Shown one piece after another: positions 8,952 through 17,797 of a stretch of 64,000 bases of DNA. Position numbers and translations under genes: made by a program. Position 1 is the first letter of the stretch. Each line of letters opens with the position of its first letter. The notes under the pieces were generated by a model. That model saw only the letters and a program-made list of their open reading frames with translations, did no database searches and was not told the DNA's origin. The DNA is from Prochlorococcus sp. AG-409-P01 (GTDB lineage: Bacteria > Cyanobacteriota > Cyanobacteriia > PCC-6307 > Cyanobiaceae), in assembly GCA_003215335.1 (NCBI GenBank), contig QCKM01000002.1, positions 124,001 through 188,000 on the forward strand. The letters are read 5' to 3'.

Positions 8952-11684
8952 CTAGCATTTACGCAATACGAGCTCTTCACGTTTCACTGTTGTCATGGTT
9001 AGCGGCAGCTCTAGTTCTTTGCTAATCCATTCTTGGGTTTGTATAGGTTTGAGGCTTCTACCTAATGGATCTATGAGTGCATCTAGCATTAAATGAACTT
9101 TATTTAGACCAAACTGATCTGTATGTTCACTTTTGGGAGACTGTATTTTGATGTTTCGCAGGACCGACTTGCAATTGCGAGTCCGAGGTCTTCCTTTTTT
9201 GTCGGTGTCATGCCAAAGAAGCTCAGGAGCTTTCTTGATTGCTTCTAAGGCTTCAATCCATTGACACAATGTAGGTGGACAATTTGAATCTGTTGAGAGG
9301 CTAAAGGACCATTTTGCAGAGACTAAATCTTGAGAAAGGCTTTTCCCCCCAAGAGGAACTGAAGTTGCACTGAGGATATTTATCCCTTCTGGCAAGTTGG
9401 GTTGCAACCGCTTAAGTAAGTTTTTACTTGTTATGGGTTGAATAAATTCAATGTCCATCCATTCTCCTAAGCCTTCTACTCCTAGAGGAAGTGCAAGGCC
9501 TATTTGTAAGCGGGGAAGTGGGTGAAATCCACCGGAGTAACTTATAGGTAATTCACTTCTGCGTAGTGCGCGCTCTAAAAGCCGCATTAGGTCCAAATGG
9601 CTTAGAAGAGTAATGTATCCAGTCTTGGAAAATTTAACTCTGAGTTTGCAGACTCGCTGGGATGGAGGAGGCTCTTGAGTTTTTTGCTTTGGAACAGGCT
9701 GTGTTTTGATGACTACGTTATGGCCTAATTCTGGAGTGCAAACTCCACAACTACTACAGCTTGCAAAGGAGCAGTCCTCAACTACTTTTTCTTCTAATGC
9801 TTGTTGGAGATCTTTAGCAAGCCAAGATTTATTTATACCTGTATCAATGTGATCCCATGGAAGAGGTTGAGAACAAAAAATCTGCAAATCATCCCCAGTT
9901 AAATTTTCGAAATCCCCCCAGCTTCCTAGCTCTAATTTTCGATAATGGCCTATTAGTCCTGAAGCTTCTATCGCATGAGTCCAAGCTTTAAAAGTGTGCT
10001 CTGCATTCTCATACCAAGCGTCCATCCCTGCTCCCGACCTCCAGGCTTGTTCTATTACTTTCGCTAGGCGCCTATCTCCTCGTCCGATGAAATCTTCCAT
10101 TGCAGAAAGACGTACATCTGTGAAATTTGCCTTTACCTTTTTGATGGATTTGAAAGCTTGTTTTAGGAGTGCTTGTCTTCTTATAAATTCTTCGGTGGAG
10201 ACACTATGCCATTGAAAGGGAGTATGGGGTTTTGGCGTGAAGTTACTAATAGTGAGATTCAGATTAAGTTGGCCAATATCTCTGCACTTTTCTTGGAGCA
10301 TTAGGCAGGTATTTGCTATCCCAATCACATCATCATCTGTTTCACCTGGTAAACCGATCATGAAATATAGTTTGATTTTTTTATAGCCATTTTCCATAGC
10401 TTTTCTGATCCCAGTTATTAAGTCGTTATCAGTTAGGCCTTTATTAATAATGTTTCGGAGCCTTTGAGTACCAGCTTCTGGTGCAAATGTTAGCCCTGCT
10501 TTTCTTGTCCCTCCAAGTATGTGTGCAATATCATCATCAAATCGATCCACCCTTTGGCTTGGTAGTTGGAGAGTTACATTTTTAGAGGAAAGTCGGTTTC
10601 GGAGCTTTACTCCAACTGATGGCAGGGATAAGTAGTCACTACAACTAAGTGAAAGGAGCGAAAAATCGCTATATCCAGTTTTTTTCATTCCAGCTTCAAC
10701 AGTATTGATAACCACTTCGGGGTCTACATCTCTGGCAGGGCGTGTAATCATGCCTGGTTGACAGAAACGACAGCCTCTTGTACAGCCTCTTCTTATTTCA
10801 ACAGTTAGACGGTCATGGACAGTTTCGATAAGGGGTACTAAGCCCATCGAGTAGTAAGGCATTGGCGTTGCTACTCGACGGAGAATCTTTGTAGGTGTGG
10901 TTTGATCGATTGGCTGTATGGATGTCCCATCGACCCCTGTTGAGTAGAGAGATGGGACATATATTCCTGGAATTTCGGCAAGTTCTCGAAGCAGAGCTGA
11001 TTTAATCAATCCTGATGATTTCCCTTCCGCAACGATTAGGCCAACTTCTGGTAAAAGTTCTTCTCCATCACCAAGAGCGATAAAGTCAAAAAATGTTGCA
11101 TAGGGTTCTGGATTGCTGGTTGCTGTTGGTCCTCCAGCGAATATGAGTGGTGGCGAGTGTGGGTGATTGAGAGGTAGGTTTGCTCGATGATTGCTTTGCA
11201 GTGGTATGCCAGCAAGATCAAGCATTTCAAGAATGTTTGTTGCACTCAGTTCGTAGCTAAGGCTGAATCCAAGGATGTCGAATGAATAAAGAGGCCTTTT
11301 GCTCTCAACTGCAAATAATGGTTGATTTATTTCTCGCAATCTCTTGGCTAAGTCAAGTCCCGGCAAATAGGTCCTGTCACAAAGTTGCCCTGGAATTGCA
11401 TTAAGTATCGAATAGAGAATTATGTGTCCAAGATTGCTGGCCCCTACTTCGTATAGCTCTGGATATGAAAGTGCCCAGTGAACTTTTGCTTTATCCCATT
11501 CACGAGGTGCTACACCCAGCTCATGACCTACGTATCGGCCTGGTTTGTTGATGCTGCTGTTTACTACATGTTTGAAGTTAATTGGGCCAAGCGGCAAATT
11601 TGCTTGAAACGCTTTGTTGGAGAAGGGACTCACAGGACACAAAGTGTTGGTTCTTTTTGCATGGTATTTACGTTCTCTCTGCAA
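8952..11684 (-). CDS. radical SAM protein fused to a DUF2344 domain (TIGR03960/TIGR03936 type)
   Basis: This is a 910-residue two-part protein. The first ~620 residues form a radical SAM enzyme of the TIGR03960 type, with a B12-binding-like N-terminal fold (YELSATNILEMLDLAGIPL, GGPTATSNPEPYA) and the CTRGCRFCQ cluster motif near residue 298. A Cys-rich CSFASCSSCGVC segment lies near residue 640. The last ~230 residues are the DUF2344/TIGR03936 domain (KLRVKFSKTGYITLLSHLDL, SGGFHPLPRLQIGLALP). The reaction is unknown. The longest frame starts at ATG 11684; a TTG at 11597 would remove 29 poorly conserved-looking residues and is a fair alternative. The gene diverges from dapL. Confidence 0.85.
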   Translation of the reverse strand: MQRERKYHAKRTNTLCPVSPFSNKAFQANLPLGPINFKHVVNSSINKPGRYVGHELGVAPREWDKAKVHWALSYPELYEVGASNLGHIILYSILNAIPGQLCDRTYLPGLDLAKRLREINQPLFAVESKRPLYSFDILGFSLSYELSATNILEMLDLAGIPLQSNHRANLPLNHPHSPPLIFAGGPTATSNPEPYATFFDFIALGDGEELLPEVGLIVAEGKSSGLIKSALLRELAEIPGIYVPSLYSTGVDGTSIQPIDQTTPTKILRRVATPMPYYSMGLVPLIETVHDRLTVEIRRGCTRGCRFCQPGMITRPARDVDPEVVINTVEAGMKKTGYSDFSLLSLSCSDYLSLPSVGVKLRNRLSSKNVTLQLPSQRVDRFDDDIAHILGGTRKAGLTFAPEAGTQRLRNIINKGLTDNDLITGIRKAMENGYKKIKLYFMIGLPGETDDDVIGIANTCLMLQEKCRDIGQLNLNLTISNFTPKPHTPFQWHSVSTEEFIRRQALLKQAFKSIKKVKANFTDVRLSAMEDFIGRGDRRLAKVIEQAWRSGAGMDAWYENAEHTFKAWTHAIEASGLIGHYRKLELGSWGDFENLTGDDLQIFCSQPLPWDHIDTGINKSWLAKDLQQALEEKVVEDCSFASCSSCGVCTPELGHNVVIKTQPVPKQKTQEPPPSQRVCKLRVKFSKTGYITLLSHLDLMRLLERALRRSELPISYSGGFHPLPRLQIGLALPLGVEGLGEWMDIEFIQPITSKNLLKRLQPNLPEGINILSATSVPLGGKSLSQDLVSAKWSFSLSTDSNCPPTLCQWIEALEAIKKAPELLWHDTDKKGRPRTRNCKSVLRNIKIQSPKSEHTDQFGLNKVHLMLDALIDPLGRSLKPIQTQEWISKELELPLTMTTVKREELVLRKC

Positions 11685-11732
11685 GACGATGCTTCCCGTA
11701 GCAGGATGCTCTGAGAAATTGTTTTTAATCTT

Positions 11733-12959
11733 GTGGTTAAGGTCAACGCTAATTACCTCAAGCTTCAGGCTGGTTATCTATTTCCAGAGATTTCAAGGAG
11801 AGTAAATGCTTTTTTAGCTAGTAAGCCTGATGCGCAGTTGATTCGTCTTGGTATAGGTGATGTCACAGAGCCTTTGCCTAAAGCTTGCTGTGAAGCAATG
11901 AAGGCTGCGATTAAGGAGATGAGCGGTGTTGAAGGCTTTCATGGTTATGGACCAGAACAGGGATATAGCTGGTTACGCGAAGTCATCGCTAAGCAAGATT
12001 ATCAATCTCGTAAATGTGAGATTAGTCCCGAAGAGATCTTTGTTTCAGATGGCTCTAAGTGCGATAGCAGCAATATTCTCGACATTCTTGGCCAAGGTAA
12101 TCGAATAGCGGTGACTGACCCTGTTTATCCAGTTTATGTTGATAGCAATGTAATGTCTGGAAATACAGGCAGGGCTGGCGATTTGGGCCGGTATGAGGGA
12201 CTGGTTTATTTACCAATAACTGCTGCAAATAATTTTGAGGCACAACTTCCTGAAGAACATGTAGATCTCATCTATTTATGCTTTCCCAATAACCCTACTG
12301 GTGCAGTCGCAAGCCTGGATCAGCTAAGACGTTGGGTGGCATATGCAAAAGAGCATCAAGCTTTGATTCTTTTCGACGCTGCATACGAGGCTTTTATTCA
12401 AGATCCAGCTTTGCCCCATTCCATCTACGAGGTTGATGGTGCTCGTGAATGTGCAATTGAATTTCGCTCTTTCTCAAAAAATGCTGGTTTTACTGGGACT
12501 CGATGTGCGTTCACAGTTGTTCCAAAGACTTTGAAGGGGAAGACGGATGATGGTGCTGAGATTGATCTGTGGAGCCTTTGGAGTCGTCGTCAAAGTACAA
12601 AATTCAATGGTGTGAGTTATATCGTTCAAAGAGGAGCTGAGGCTGTTTATTCTTCAGAGGGACAAGCTGAGACCAAAGAACTTATTAGTTTTTATATGGA
12701 AAATGCGTCGATAATTCGTAGAAAACTTATGTCTCTTGGATTCAAGGTTTTTGGAGGAGAACATGCTCCTTATGTATGGGTTAACACCCCATCAAATATG
12801 GATTCTTGGCAATTTTTCGACCATCTTTTGCATCATGCCAATGTTGTAGGAACGCCAGGGAGTGGCTTTGGTGCTAGTGGTGAAGGCTACTTTCGCCTAT
12901 CAGCTTTCAATAGTCGCTCGAACGTAGAAAAAGCGATGGAGCGCATTGCTTTGCTTTGA
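11733..12959 (+). CDS. dapL: LL-diaminopimelate aminotransferase
   Basis: DapL converts tetrahydrodipicolinate directly to LL-diaminopimelate for lysine and peptidoglycan, the route used in cyanobacteria and plants. The 408-residue protein is a fold-type I PLP enzyme. It starts with GTG and the family-typical [27 protein letters not shown] and [12 protein letters not shown] contribute to the PLP site, and the Schiff-base lysine is in [17 protein letters not shown] near residue 249. The gene diverges from the radical SAM gene, with 48 bp or more between starts. clpS follows after 48 bp on the same strand. Confidence 0.95.
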   Translation: MVKVNANYLKLQAGYLFPEISRRVNAFLASKPDAQLIRLGIGDVTEPLPKACCEAMKAAIKEMSGVEGFHGYGPEQGYSWLREVIAKQDYQSRKCEISPEEIFVSDGSKCDSSNILDILGQGNRIAVTDPVYPVYVDSNVMSGNTGRAGDLGRYEGLVYLPITAANNFEAQLPEEHVDLIYLCFPNNPTGAVASLDQLRRWVAYAKEHQALILFDAAYEAFIQDPALPHSIYEVDGARECAIEFRSFSKNAGFTGTRCAFTVVPKTLKGKTDDGAEIDLWSLWSRRQSTKFNGVSYIVQRGAEAVYSSEGQAETKELISFYMENASIIRRKLMSLGFKVFGGEHAPYVWVNTPSNMDSWQFFDHLLHHANVVGTPGSGFGASGEGYFRLSAFNSRSNVEKAMERIALL

Positions 12960-13007
12960 TGCACGTGTTTTCGCATTTGATTTCTTTCCATTTAAATTGT
13001 TTAGGTT

Positions 13008-13334
13008 GTGAAGCTGTTTATGGTCGCTCAGATGCATAGCGGGACTAAAGGTGGTGCAGCAGTGCTTGAAAAGAGCACTGAGCCCATAAGAAAGTCCTCA
13101 CCGCTCTACAAGGTTTTGTTGCACAATGATTCTGTTAACTCAATGGAATATGTTGTGGAGACACTTAGGAAAGTCGTTCCACAGCTAAGTGAACAAGATG
13201 CTTTGGCTGTAATGCTTGAGGCTCACAATACTGGGATTGGTTTGGTCATTATTTGTGATATTGAACCTGCAGAGTTCTATTCAGAGACTCTAAAAGCGAA
13301 AGGCTTGACTAGCACCATTGAACAGGACAGCTGA
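13008..13334 (+). CDS. clpS: ATP-dependent Clp protease adaptor ClpS
   Basis: ClpS delivers N-degron substrates to the Clp protease. The core YKVLLHNDSVNSMEYVVETLRKVVP and the downstream AVMLEAHNTGIGLVIICDIEPAEFY match the family, including the substrate-pocket region around HNDSVNSMEYV. The frame opens with GTG at 13008 (108 residues); ATG codons at 13020 and 13032 would give 104 or 100 residues, and the true start is uncertain. The CPBP protease gene begins 14 bp downstream on the same strand, so the two are probably transcribed together. Confidence 0.92.
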   Translation: MKLFMVAQMHSGTKGGAAVLEKSTEPIRKSSPLYKVLLHNDSVNSMEYVVETLRKVVPQLSEQDALAVMLEAHNTGIGLVIICDIEPAEFYSETLKAKGLTSTIEQDS

Positions 13335-13348
13335 TTAAATTTTTCGCG

Positions 13349-14197
13349 ATGGGATGGAATGCATGGCTTCGTCAGCGAAAGATTTGGTTGCCAACTATAA
13401 CTTTTATTCCTTTTCTTTACCTTTTGGGATGGTTATTTGTTCAACCTTTGCAATTTCTCTTTAAGAATCAGACGAATGATTTTTTTGCTTTGTTAGGAAC
13501 ACTATTTAGCGTAGCCTTGTTTGTTTTGTGCCTACCTTCTTGGATAAAAGTTAGGTGGAAAACTAAAAAAACATGGAAAGTTTTGGGTCTTTTGGGATTT
13601 CACAAAAGGCATTTAATAGCATCCTTTTTAAAGGGTCTATTTATTTCATTCTGCTTATTGACCATAGTCGCCTTTGCTTTGTTTGTGGGCTCATGGGGTT
13701 ATTGGGTGGGTGGTCTGAGCTCCACTAATTTTTTGAATTCTTTGTTGCTTGCTTTTGGTGTTGGATTAATTGAAGAATTGATCTTTCGAGGTTGGCTTTT
13801 GGGAGAACTAGATCTATTGATTGGCACTAGATTTGCCACTTTTTCTCAAGCTATAGTTTTTAGTTTGGCGCACATTAGATTTGATGATAGTTTCTGGGTT
13901 CAAGTCCAAAGTGGTTCAAATCTAGGATTATTTTTGGGCTTATTCTTGTTTGGATTTGTGTTGGGAATTCGACGTAGAATGGATGGTGGTTGTTTATGGG
14001 GTTGCATAGGTATTCATGGTGGATTAGTTGGAGGTTGGTTTGCTCTTCAATCAGGCTTGATTCACATCTCTTCTAATACACCTACTTGGATCATTGGTCC
14101 TGGAGATCCAAGTAACCCCCTTGGAGGAATGCTTGCGATTCTTGTTTTATCTATAATTCTTTATCGTCAACTGGTTGCATTGGATATGGATCTCTGA
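13349..14197 (+). CDS. CPBP family intramembrane metalloprotease
   Basis: This is a polytopic membrane protein of 282 residues with about seven hydrophobic segments. The C-terminal half carries the CAAX-protease/bacteriocin-processing (CPBP, Abi) signature: EELIFRGWLLG near residue 143 (Glu-Glu and Arg), His in SLAHIRFDD near 174, and His in GIHGGLVGGW near 221. These are the metal-binding and catalytic positions of the family. Substrates are unknown. It follows clpS by 14 bp and its last 31 bp overlap the 3' end of the convergent B12-radical SAM gene. Several cyanobacterial and plastid CPBP proteins have been tied to thylakoid function; a link to PSII here is only positional. Confidence 0.85.
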   Translation: MGWNAWLRQRKIWLPTITFIPFLYLLGWLFVQPLQFLFKNQTNDFFALLGTLFSVALFVLCLPSWIKVRWKTKKTWKVLGLLGFHKRHLIASFLKGLFISFCLLTIVAFALFVGSWGYWVGGLSSTNFLNSLLLAFGVGLIEELIFRGWLLGELDLLIGTRFATFSQAIVFSLAHIRFDDSFWVQVQSGSNLGLFLGLFLFGFVLGIRRRMDGGCLWGCIGIHGGLVGGWFALQSGLIHISSNTPTWIIGPGDPSNPLGGMLAILVLSIILYRQLVALDMDL

Positions 14198-15795
14198 CCT
14201 AATAAAGGAGCGTGCAATGCATCTTGAAGAGGTGCTACTCCATAGTCTCTTTCAAGCAGTTTAAATACTGTTTTGCCAAAATTTTTCGAATCTTTGTCAA
14301 AAGCTTCTAAGCATATTCTCCCAAAGATTTTTCCCATTGGGTCTGGATTCCAGAGAAGTTTTCGAGCAGTCCACGGCATCATGCTCATAGGGTTATAACC
14401 AGGTTTAATTAAGCCTTTTTCAAAACCATATTGTTCAAGGTGGGTGTGGGGTTGTAGACCTATAAAGAATATTGCTGGATCAACTTTATCTGCACCAAAG
14501 ATTTTTTCTAGTTGTCGATGATAAGCAATAGTCTGTCGGATGGTTTCAGGTCTTTCATCTATAACATTAAATGAGTAGTTGACTGAAACATGATCTTTAA
14601 AACCGGCTTCTGCTAGTAGTTCACAGTTCTCCAGTACTGTCCGCAAGTTGTAGCCCATTCGCATCTTTCGAACGAGTTCTTGAGAACCAGATGTTATTCC
14701 TATTTCGAAATAACTCATCCCAGTGGCAACCATCAGCTCTGCTAACTCCTTGTCCAGGTTGTCTGCTCTGATATATGCAGCCCAGTGAATATCTTTAAGC
14801 CCTTCATCTAGGATGGCCTTTAGAAGCTCTTTTGCGTCTCTTATATGACTACGAGAAGGAATAAACTGTGCATCAGTAAACCAAAAGCTCCTTACTCCTA
14901 GGTTATATAGCTGGCGGATTTCTCCAACAATTTCTTGAACTGGATTTATACGAACTTGCTTGCCTTCTACAACTGTATATACGCAATAGCAGCAATTGTG
15001 TGGGCAACCTCTTTTAGTTTGAACTCCTATGTAGAAGTCACCACCATCTAAATACCAGTGAAATTGGGGCCATATTTTGGAAATGTATTCGTAATTGCAG
15101 GCTGTTTTAGGGCGGCTTTCTGGTTGTTCATGAATGAGCCCATTACGAGGGGTCTCTCCTGCAAGGAAACAGCGTTCGCCTTCAAGTGAAGTTCCCAGTA
15201 AAAGCTTTTCTAAAAGAGGTTCGCCTTCTCCTATAGAGATAATGGTTCCTCTTGGCAATGATTTGCCTAGTTGTTGATAAAAGACGCTGACAGCCCCTCC
15301 ACCAATAACGGCCTTGACATTTTTTGAATTTTTGTTGGCAATCTTTAGCCCGATTTTTACTAAACGCTTGTTGCGCCAAAGCTCTCCATAATGGCTAGTC
15401 ATTAATTGAAATCCGCCTAATGCGCCGCGCACTTTTTTGAGTGGGTTATTTGAATAAAAAACTTCAAATGAGTTTTGAAGTGGATTGCCTCCTCGACCGT
15501 CAACTGGCGCATAAATTTGAATATCTCGCCACGAGTAGACCAATAGTGTTGGGCAGAATCTATTTATAGTTTCGATAAGTATTTTTTCTACGTCGACTAA
15601 GGGGACTGCTGCTAGATCAAGTATTTGTTGAGGGAGGCTAGGGAAGCATTTGTGTAAGTGATCAGCTAAGTAAATCGGACCTATTGGAAAGATTGGGTTG
15701 CAAGGAAGTCTTACTAGCAAGACCCGCTCTTCTCGTTTAGGGGCCCTTTTTAAGCCCTTATTGGAAGAGAATTCATATGGTGAAGTCGAACTCAT
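14167..15795 (-). CDS. B12-binding-type radical SAM protein
   Basis: The 542-residue protein has an N-terminal cobalamin-binding-like region (VLLVRLPCNPIFPIGPIYLADHL, then GGGAVSVFY and ISIGEGEPLLEKLL) followed by a radical SAM barrel with the cluster motif CPHNCCYC near residue 264. Later segments VRSFWFTDAQFIPS and YFEIGITSGSQELVRKMRMGY are typical of the Elp3/MiaB-like barrel. I cannot assign a substrate; BchE-like or lipid-modifying members of the superfamily are possible relatives. It begins at ATG 15795, 321 bp from the divergent psbA start, and overlaps the convergent CPBP gene by 31 bp. Confidence 0.82.
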   Translation of the reverse strand: MSSTSPYEFSSNKGLKRAPKREERVLLVRLPCNPIFPIGPIYLADHLHKCFPSLPQQILDLAAVPLVDVEKILIETINRFCPTLLVYSWRDIQIYAPVDGRGGNPLQNSFEVFYSNNPLKKVRGALGGFQLMTSHYGELWRNKRLVKIGLKIANKNSKNVKAVIGGGAVSVFYQQLGKSLPRGTIISIGEGEPLLEKLLLGTSLEGERCFLAGETPRNGLIHEQPESRPKTACNYEYISKIWPQFHWYLDGGDFYIGVQTKRGCPHNCCYCVYTVVEGKQVRINPVQEIVGEIRQLYNLGVRSFWFTDAQFIPSRSHIRDAKELLKAILDEGLKDIHWAAYIRADNLDKELAELMVATGMSYFEIGITSGSQELVRKMRMGYNLRTVLENCELLAEAGFKDHVSVNYSFNVIDERPETIRQTIAYHRQLEKIFGADKVDPAIFFIGLQPHTHLEQYGFEKGLIKPGYNPMSMMPWTARKLLWNPDPMGKIFGRICLEAFDKDSKNFGKTVFKLLERDYGVAPLQDALHAPLLGQRSISNATS

Positions 15796-16116
15796 CGTCC
15801 ATTTAAGGGGCGGGTTAAAGCCTTCTTTGAATTAATAAAGACGCTATCGCGTTGAGTGGATTTTGGGTTGTGTAATACACCCAATAAGGCCATCAGTTTT
15901 AGGGTCCATAGGTTTGAAAAGGGTTTCGCCTTTGCAAACTTGCTTGTCTTTTAGAGATAAGTAGAAGTTCCCATGGGAATCATTTTCTCAGTTGAAGACA
16001 ATCTGAACAGGTTGTCCGCAGTTTGCGCAATCTTCCTTTAAAGTCTTTGAGCCAGGTTAAACCTGCATTTACTAGCGTCCCTTCGGGGGCACTTTTACAC
16101 CGCCTTATTAATTCCT
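15796..16116 (+). promoter_or_regulatory. psbA upstream region with structured leader
   Basis: This 321-bp gap between the B12-radical SAM gene (minus) and psbA (plus) holds no convincing gene. It must contain the promoters of both. Inverted repeats seen are: TTGGGT/ACCCAA at 15863-15884; the 12-bp palindrome TTCCCATGGGAA at 15968-15979; an 8-bp stem at 15997-16016 (GACAATCT with AGGTTGTC, loop GAAC); CAGGTT-A-AACCTG at 16053-16065; and GTCCC-TTCG-GGGGC at 16077-16090, which ends 26 nt before the psbA ATG. The last three could form successive hairpins in a psbA leader. I cannot place the -10 or -35 boxes or the transcription start with confidence. Confidence 0.55.
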
Positions 16117-17202
16117 ATGACCACTTCTATCCGCGATAGGGGTAGGTGGGAACTCGACGCTTGGGCAGACTTCTGCGAATGGGTCACTTCCACCAATAAC
16201 CGTATATATGTCGGTTGGTTCGGTGTCTTGATGATTCCTTGCCTGCTGGCTGCTACAACTTGCTTCATCATTGCCTTTATCGCCGCTCCTCCGGTTGATA
16301 TCGACGGCATTCGTGAGCCTGTTGCTGGTTCCTTCCTATATGGAAACAACATCATTTCTGGTGCTGTTGTCCCTTCTAGTAACGCCATTGGCCTTCATTT
16401 TTACCCAATTTGGGAAGCCGCCAGCCTCGATGAGTGGCTGTACAACGGTGGCCCTTATCAGTTGGTCATCTTCCACTTCCTGATCGGTATTTGTGGCTGG
16501 ATGGGACGTCAGTGGGAGCTTTCTTACCGCTTAGGTATGCGTCCATGGATCTGCGTTGCTTACTCGGCTCCTGTTTCGGCTGCTTTCGCTGTATTCCTTG
16601 TTTATCCATTCGGTCAAGGATCTTTCTCTGATGGAATGCCTCTTGGCATCTCTGGAACTTTTAACTTCATGTTTGTGTTCCAGGCCGAGCACAACATTTT
16701 GATGCACCCCTTCCACATGGCTGGTGTTGCAGGAATGTTTGGTGGAAGTCTTTTCTCCGCTATGCACGGCTCCTTGGTTACTTCATCTCTGATTCGTGAA
16801 ACCACAGAGAATGAGTCCCAGAATTATGGTTACAAGTTTGGTCAGGAGGAAGAGACCTACAACATCGTGGCTGCTCACGGTTATTTCGGCCGCTTGATTT
16901 TCCAGTACGCCAGTTTTAATAACAGCCGTAGTCTCCACTTCTTCCTGGCGATCTTCCCGGTTGTTTGCGTTTGGTTGACTTCTATGGGCATATGCACCAT
17001 GGCTTTCAACCTGAATGGCTTTAACTTCAACCAGTCGATTCTTGATTCTCAGGGCAAGGTTGTTCCTACTTGGGGTGACGTTCTTAACCGTGCAAACCTT
17101 GGTATGGAAGTTATGCATGAGCGCAACGCTCACAACTTCCCTCTTGACCTTGCAGCTAGTGAATCAACACCAGTTGCTCTTATAGCTCCTGCTATTGGTT
17201 GA
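16117..17202 (+). CDS. psbA: photosystem II D1 protein
   Basis: D1 binds the PSII reaction-centre pigments, QB and most of the Mn4Ca cluster. The 361-residue protein spans the thylakoid membrane five times. [15 protein letters not shown] (Mn and P680 ligands), [10 protein letters not shown] and [18 protein letters not shown] (QB pocket) are intact. The residue aligned with D1-130 is Gln (MGRQWELS, residue 132 here), the D1:1-type, low-light state. The C-terminal extension after NFPLDLA is 15 residues and would be cut by CtpA. It has its own upstream region and a strong terminator (17256-17281), so it is probably monocistronic. It is the only psbA copy in the window. Confidence 0.99.
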   Translation: MTTSIRDRGRWELDAWADFCEWVTSTNNRIYVGWFGVLMIPCLLAATTCFIIAFIAAPPVDIDGIREPVAGSFLYGNNIISGAVVPSSNAIGLHFYPIWEAASLDEWLYNGGPYQLVIFHFLIGICGWMGRQWELSYRLGMRPWICVAYSAPVSAAFAVFLVYPFGQGSFSDGMPLGISGTFNFMFVFQAEHNILMHPFHMAGVAGMFGGSLFSAMHGSLVTSSLIRETTENESQNYGYKFGQEEETYNIVAAHGYFGRLIFQYASFNNSRSLHFFLAIFPVVCVWLTSMGICTMAFNLNGFNFNQSILDSQGKVVPTWGDVLNRANLGMEVMHERNAHNFPLDLAASESTPVALIAPAIG

Positions 17203-17255
17203 CGACAACGAATTGCGTTAAGCGATTTCAATATTCAGCAAGTGCTGAGCTTTAT

Positions 17256-17281
17256 AAGCCCCCTCAAAAAGGGGGCTTTTT
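17256..17281 (+). terminator. psbA Rho-independent terminator
   Basis: AAGCCCCCT (17256-17264) pairs with AGGGGGCTT (17270-17278) across a 5-nt loop and is followed by more T residues. A weaker hairpin, TCAGC/GCTGA at 17235-17248, comes just before it. The position, 54 nt past the psbA stop, and the G+C-rich 9-bp stem with a T run are those of a standard intrinsic terminator. Confidence 0.9.
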
Positions 17282-17296
17282 ATTGGTTTCTTATAG

Positions 17297-17368
<72 letters not shown>

Positions 17369-17409
17369 TGCCATCGGAACCTAACATTGCAAATATTGGA
17401 TGTGTTTCA

Positions 17410-17670
17410 TTGGGCGAATCTCCTGACTTCCGAACAAATTTGGACCCTGATCTACGTCAAAGGCTTCTTAAAGAGTCGCAAGCACCTTGGAGGGGGCTTC
17501 GATTAGCTCTTTGGGTGGCTTTATTTGGATCAGCCTGTCTTGGGTTAAGTGTTATGGGGTTAAGGGCATTTGCAGGGAATACTGTTTTATTAAGTGATAT
17601 TGGTATTCAACTGGCGGCTCTGATTTTATTTGGCGGATTGCTGTGGATAGATTTTCGCAAAAAAAATTAG
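17410..17670 (+). CDS. DUF3493 family small membrane protein
   Basis: This is an 86-residue protein with a charged N-terminus (FRTNLDPDLRQRLLKESQAPWRGLRLALW) and two hydrophobic segments (about residues 33-52 and 62-78). The arrangement fits DUF3493, a cyanobacterial and plastid family; in plants the domain occurs at the C-terminus of the PSII assembly factor LPA1. A role in PSII assembly is therefore possible but inferred. The frame starts with TTG at 17410; no in-frame ATG precedes the conserved part. It lies 42 bp from the divergent tRNA-Thr and converges on infB. Confidence 0.72.
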   Translation: MGESPDFRTNLDPDLRQRLLKESQAPWRGLRLALWVALFGSACLGLSVMGLRAFAGNTVLLSDIGIQLAALILFGGLLWIDFRKKN

Positions 17671-17710
17671 CTTCTACGTTAATTTTCATAGTCACATTTT
17701 TTATCGACCT

Positions 17711-17740
17711 TACCCGAATTAGCGCTATCTTTTTCGGGTA
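17711..17740. terminator. possible bidirectional terminator between DUF3493 gene and infB
   Basis: TACCCGAA (17711-17718) and TTCGGGTA (17733-17740) form a perfect 8-bp inverted repeat around a 14-nt loop, 40 bp past the DUF3493 stop and 58 bp past the infB stop. T-rich sequence occurs in the loop and nearby but not as a clean run directly after the stem. The position between two convergent genes suggests a shared 3' end, with modest certainty. Confidence 0.4.
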
Positions 17741-17797
17741 TTCCTTATAAAAATAAAGCGATTTGGTGGTCAATATAGTTGTATTAACTCTCCTGAT

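Noticed and set aside
15973-16041. 22-codon frame (possible upstream open frame) before psbA
   Set aside because: Short enough to occur by chance, overlaps the hairpin sequence, and no ribosome-binding site is evident.
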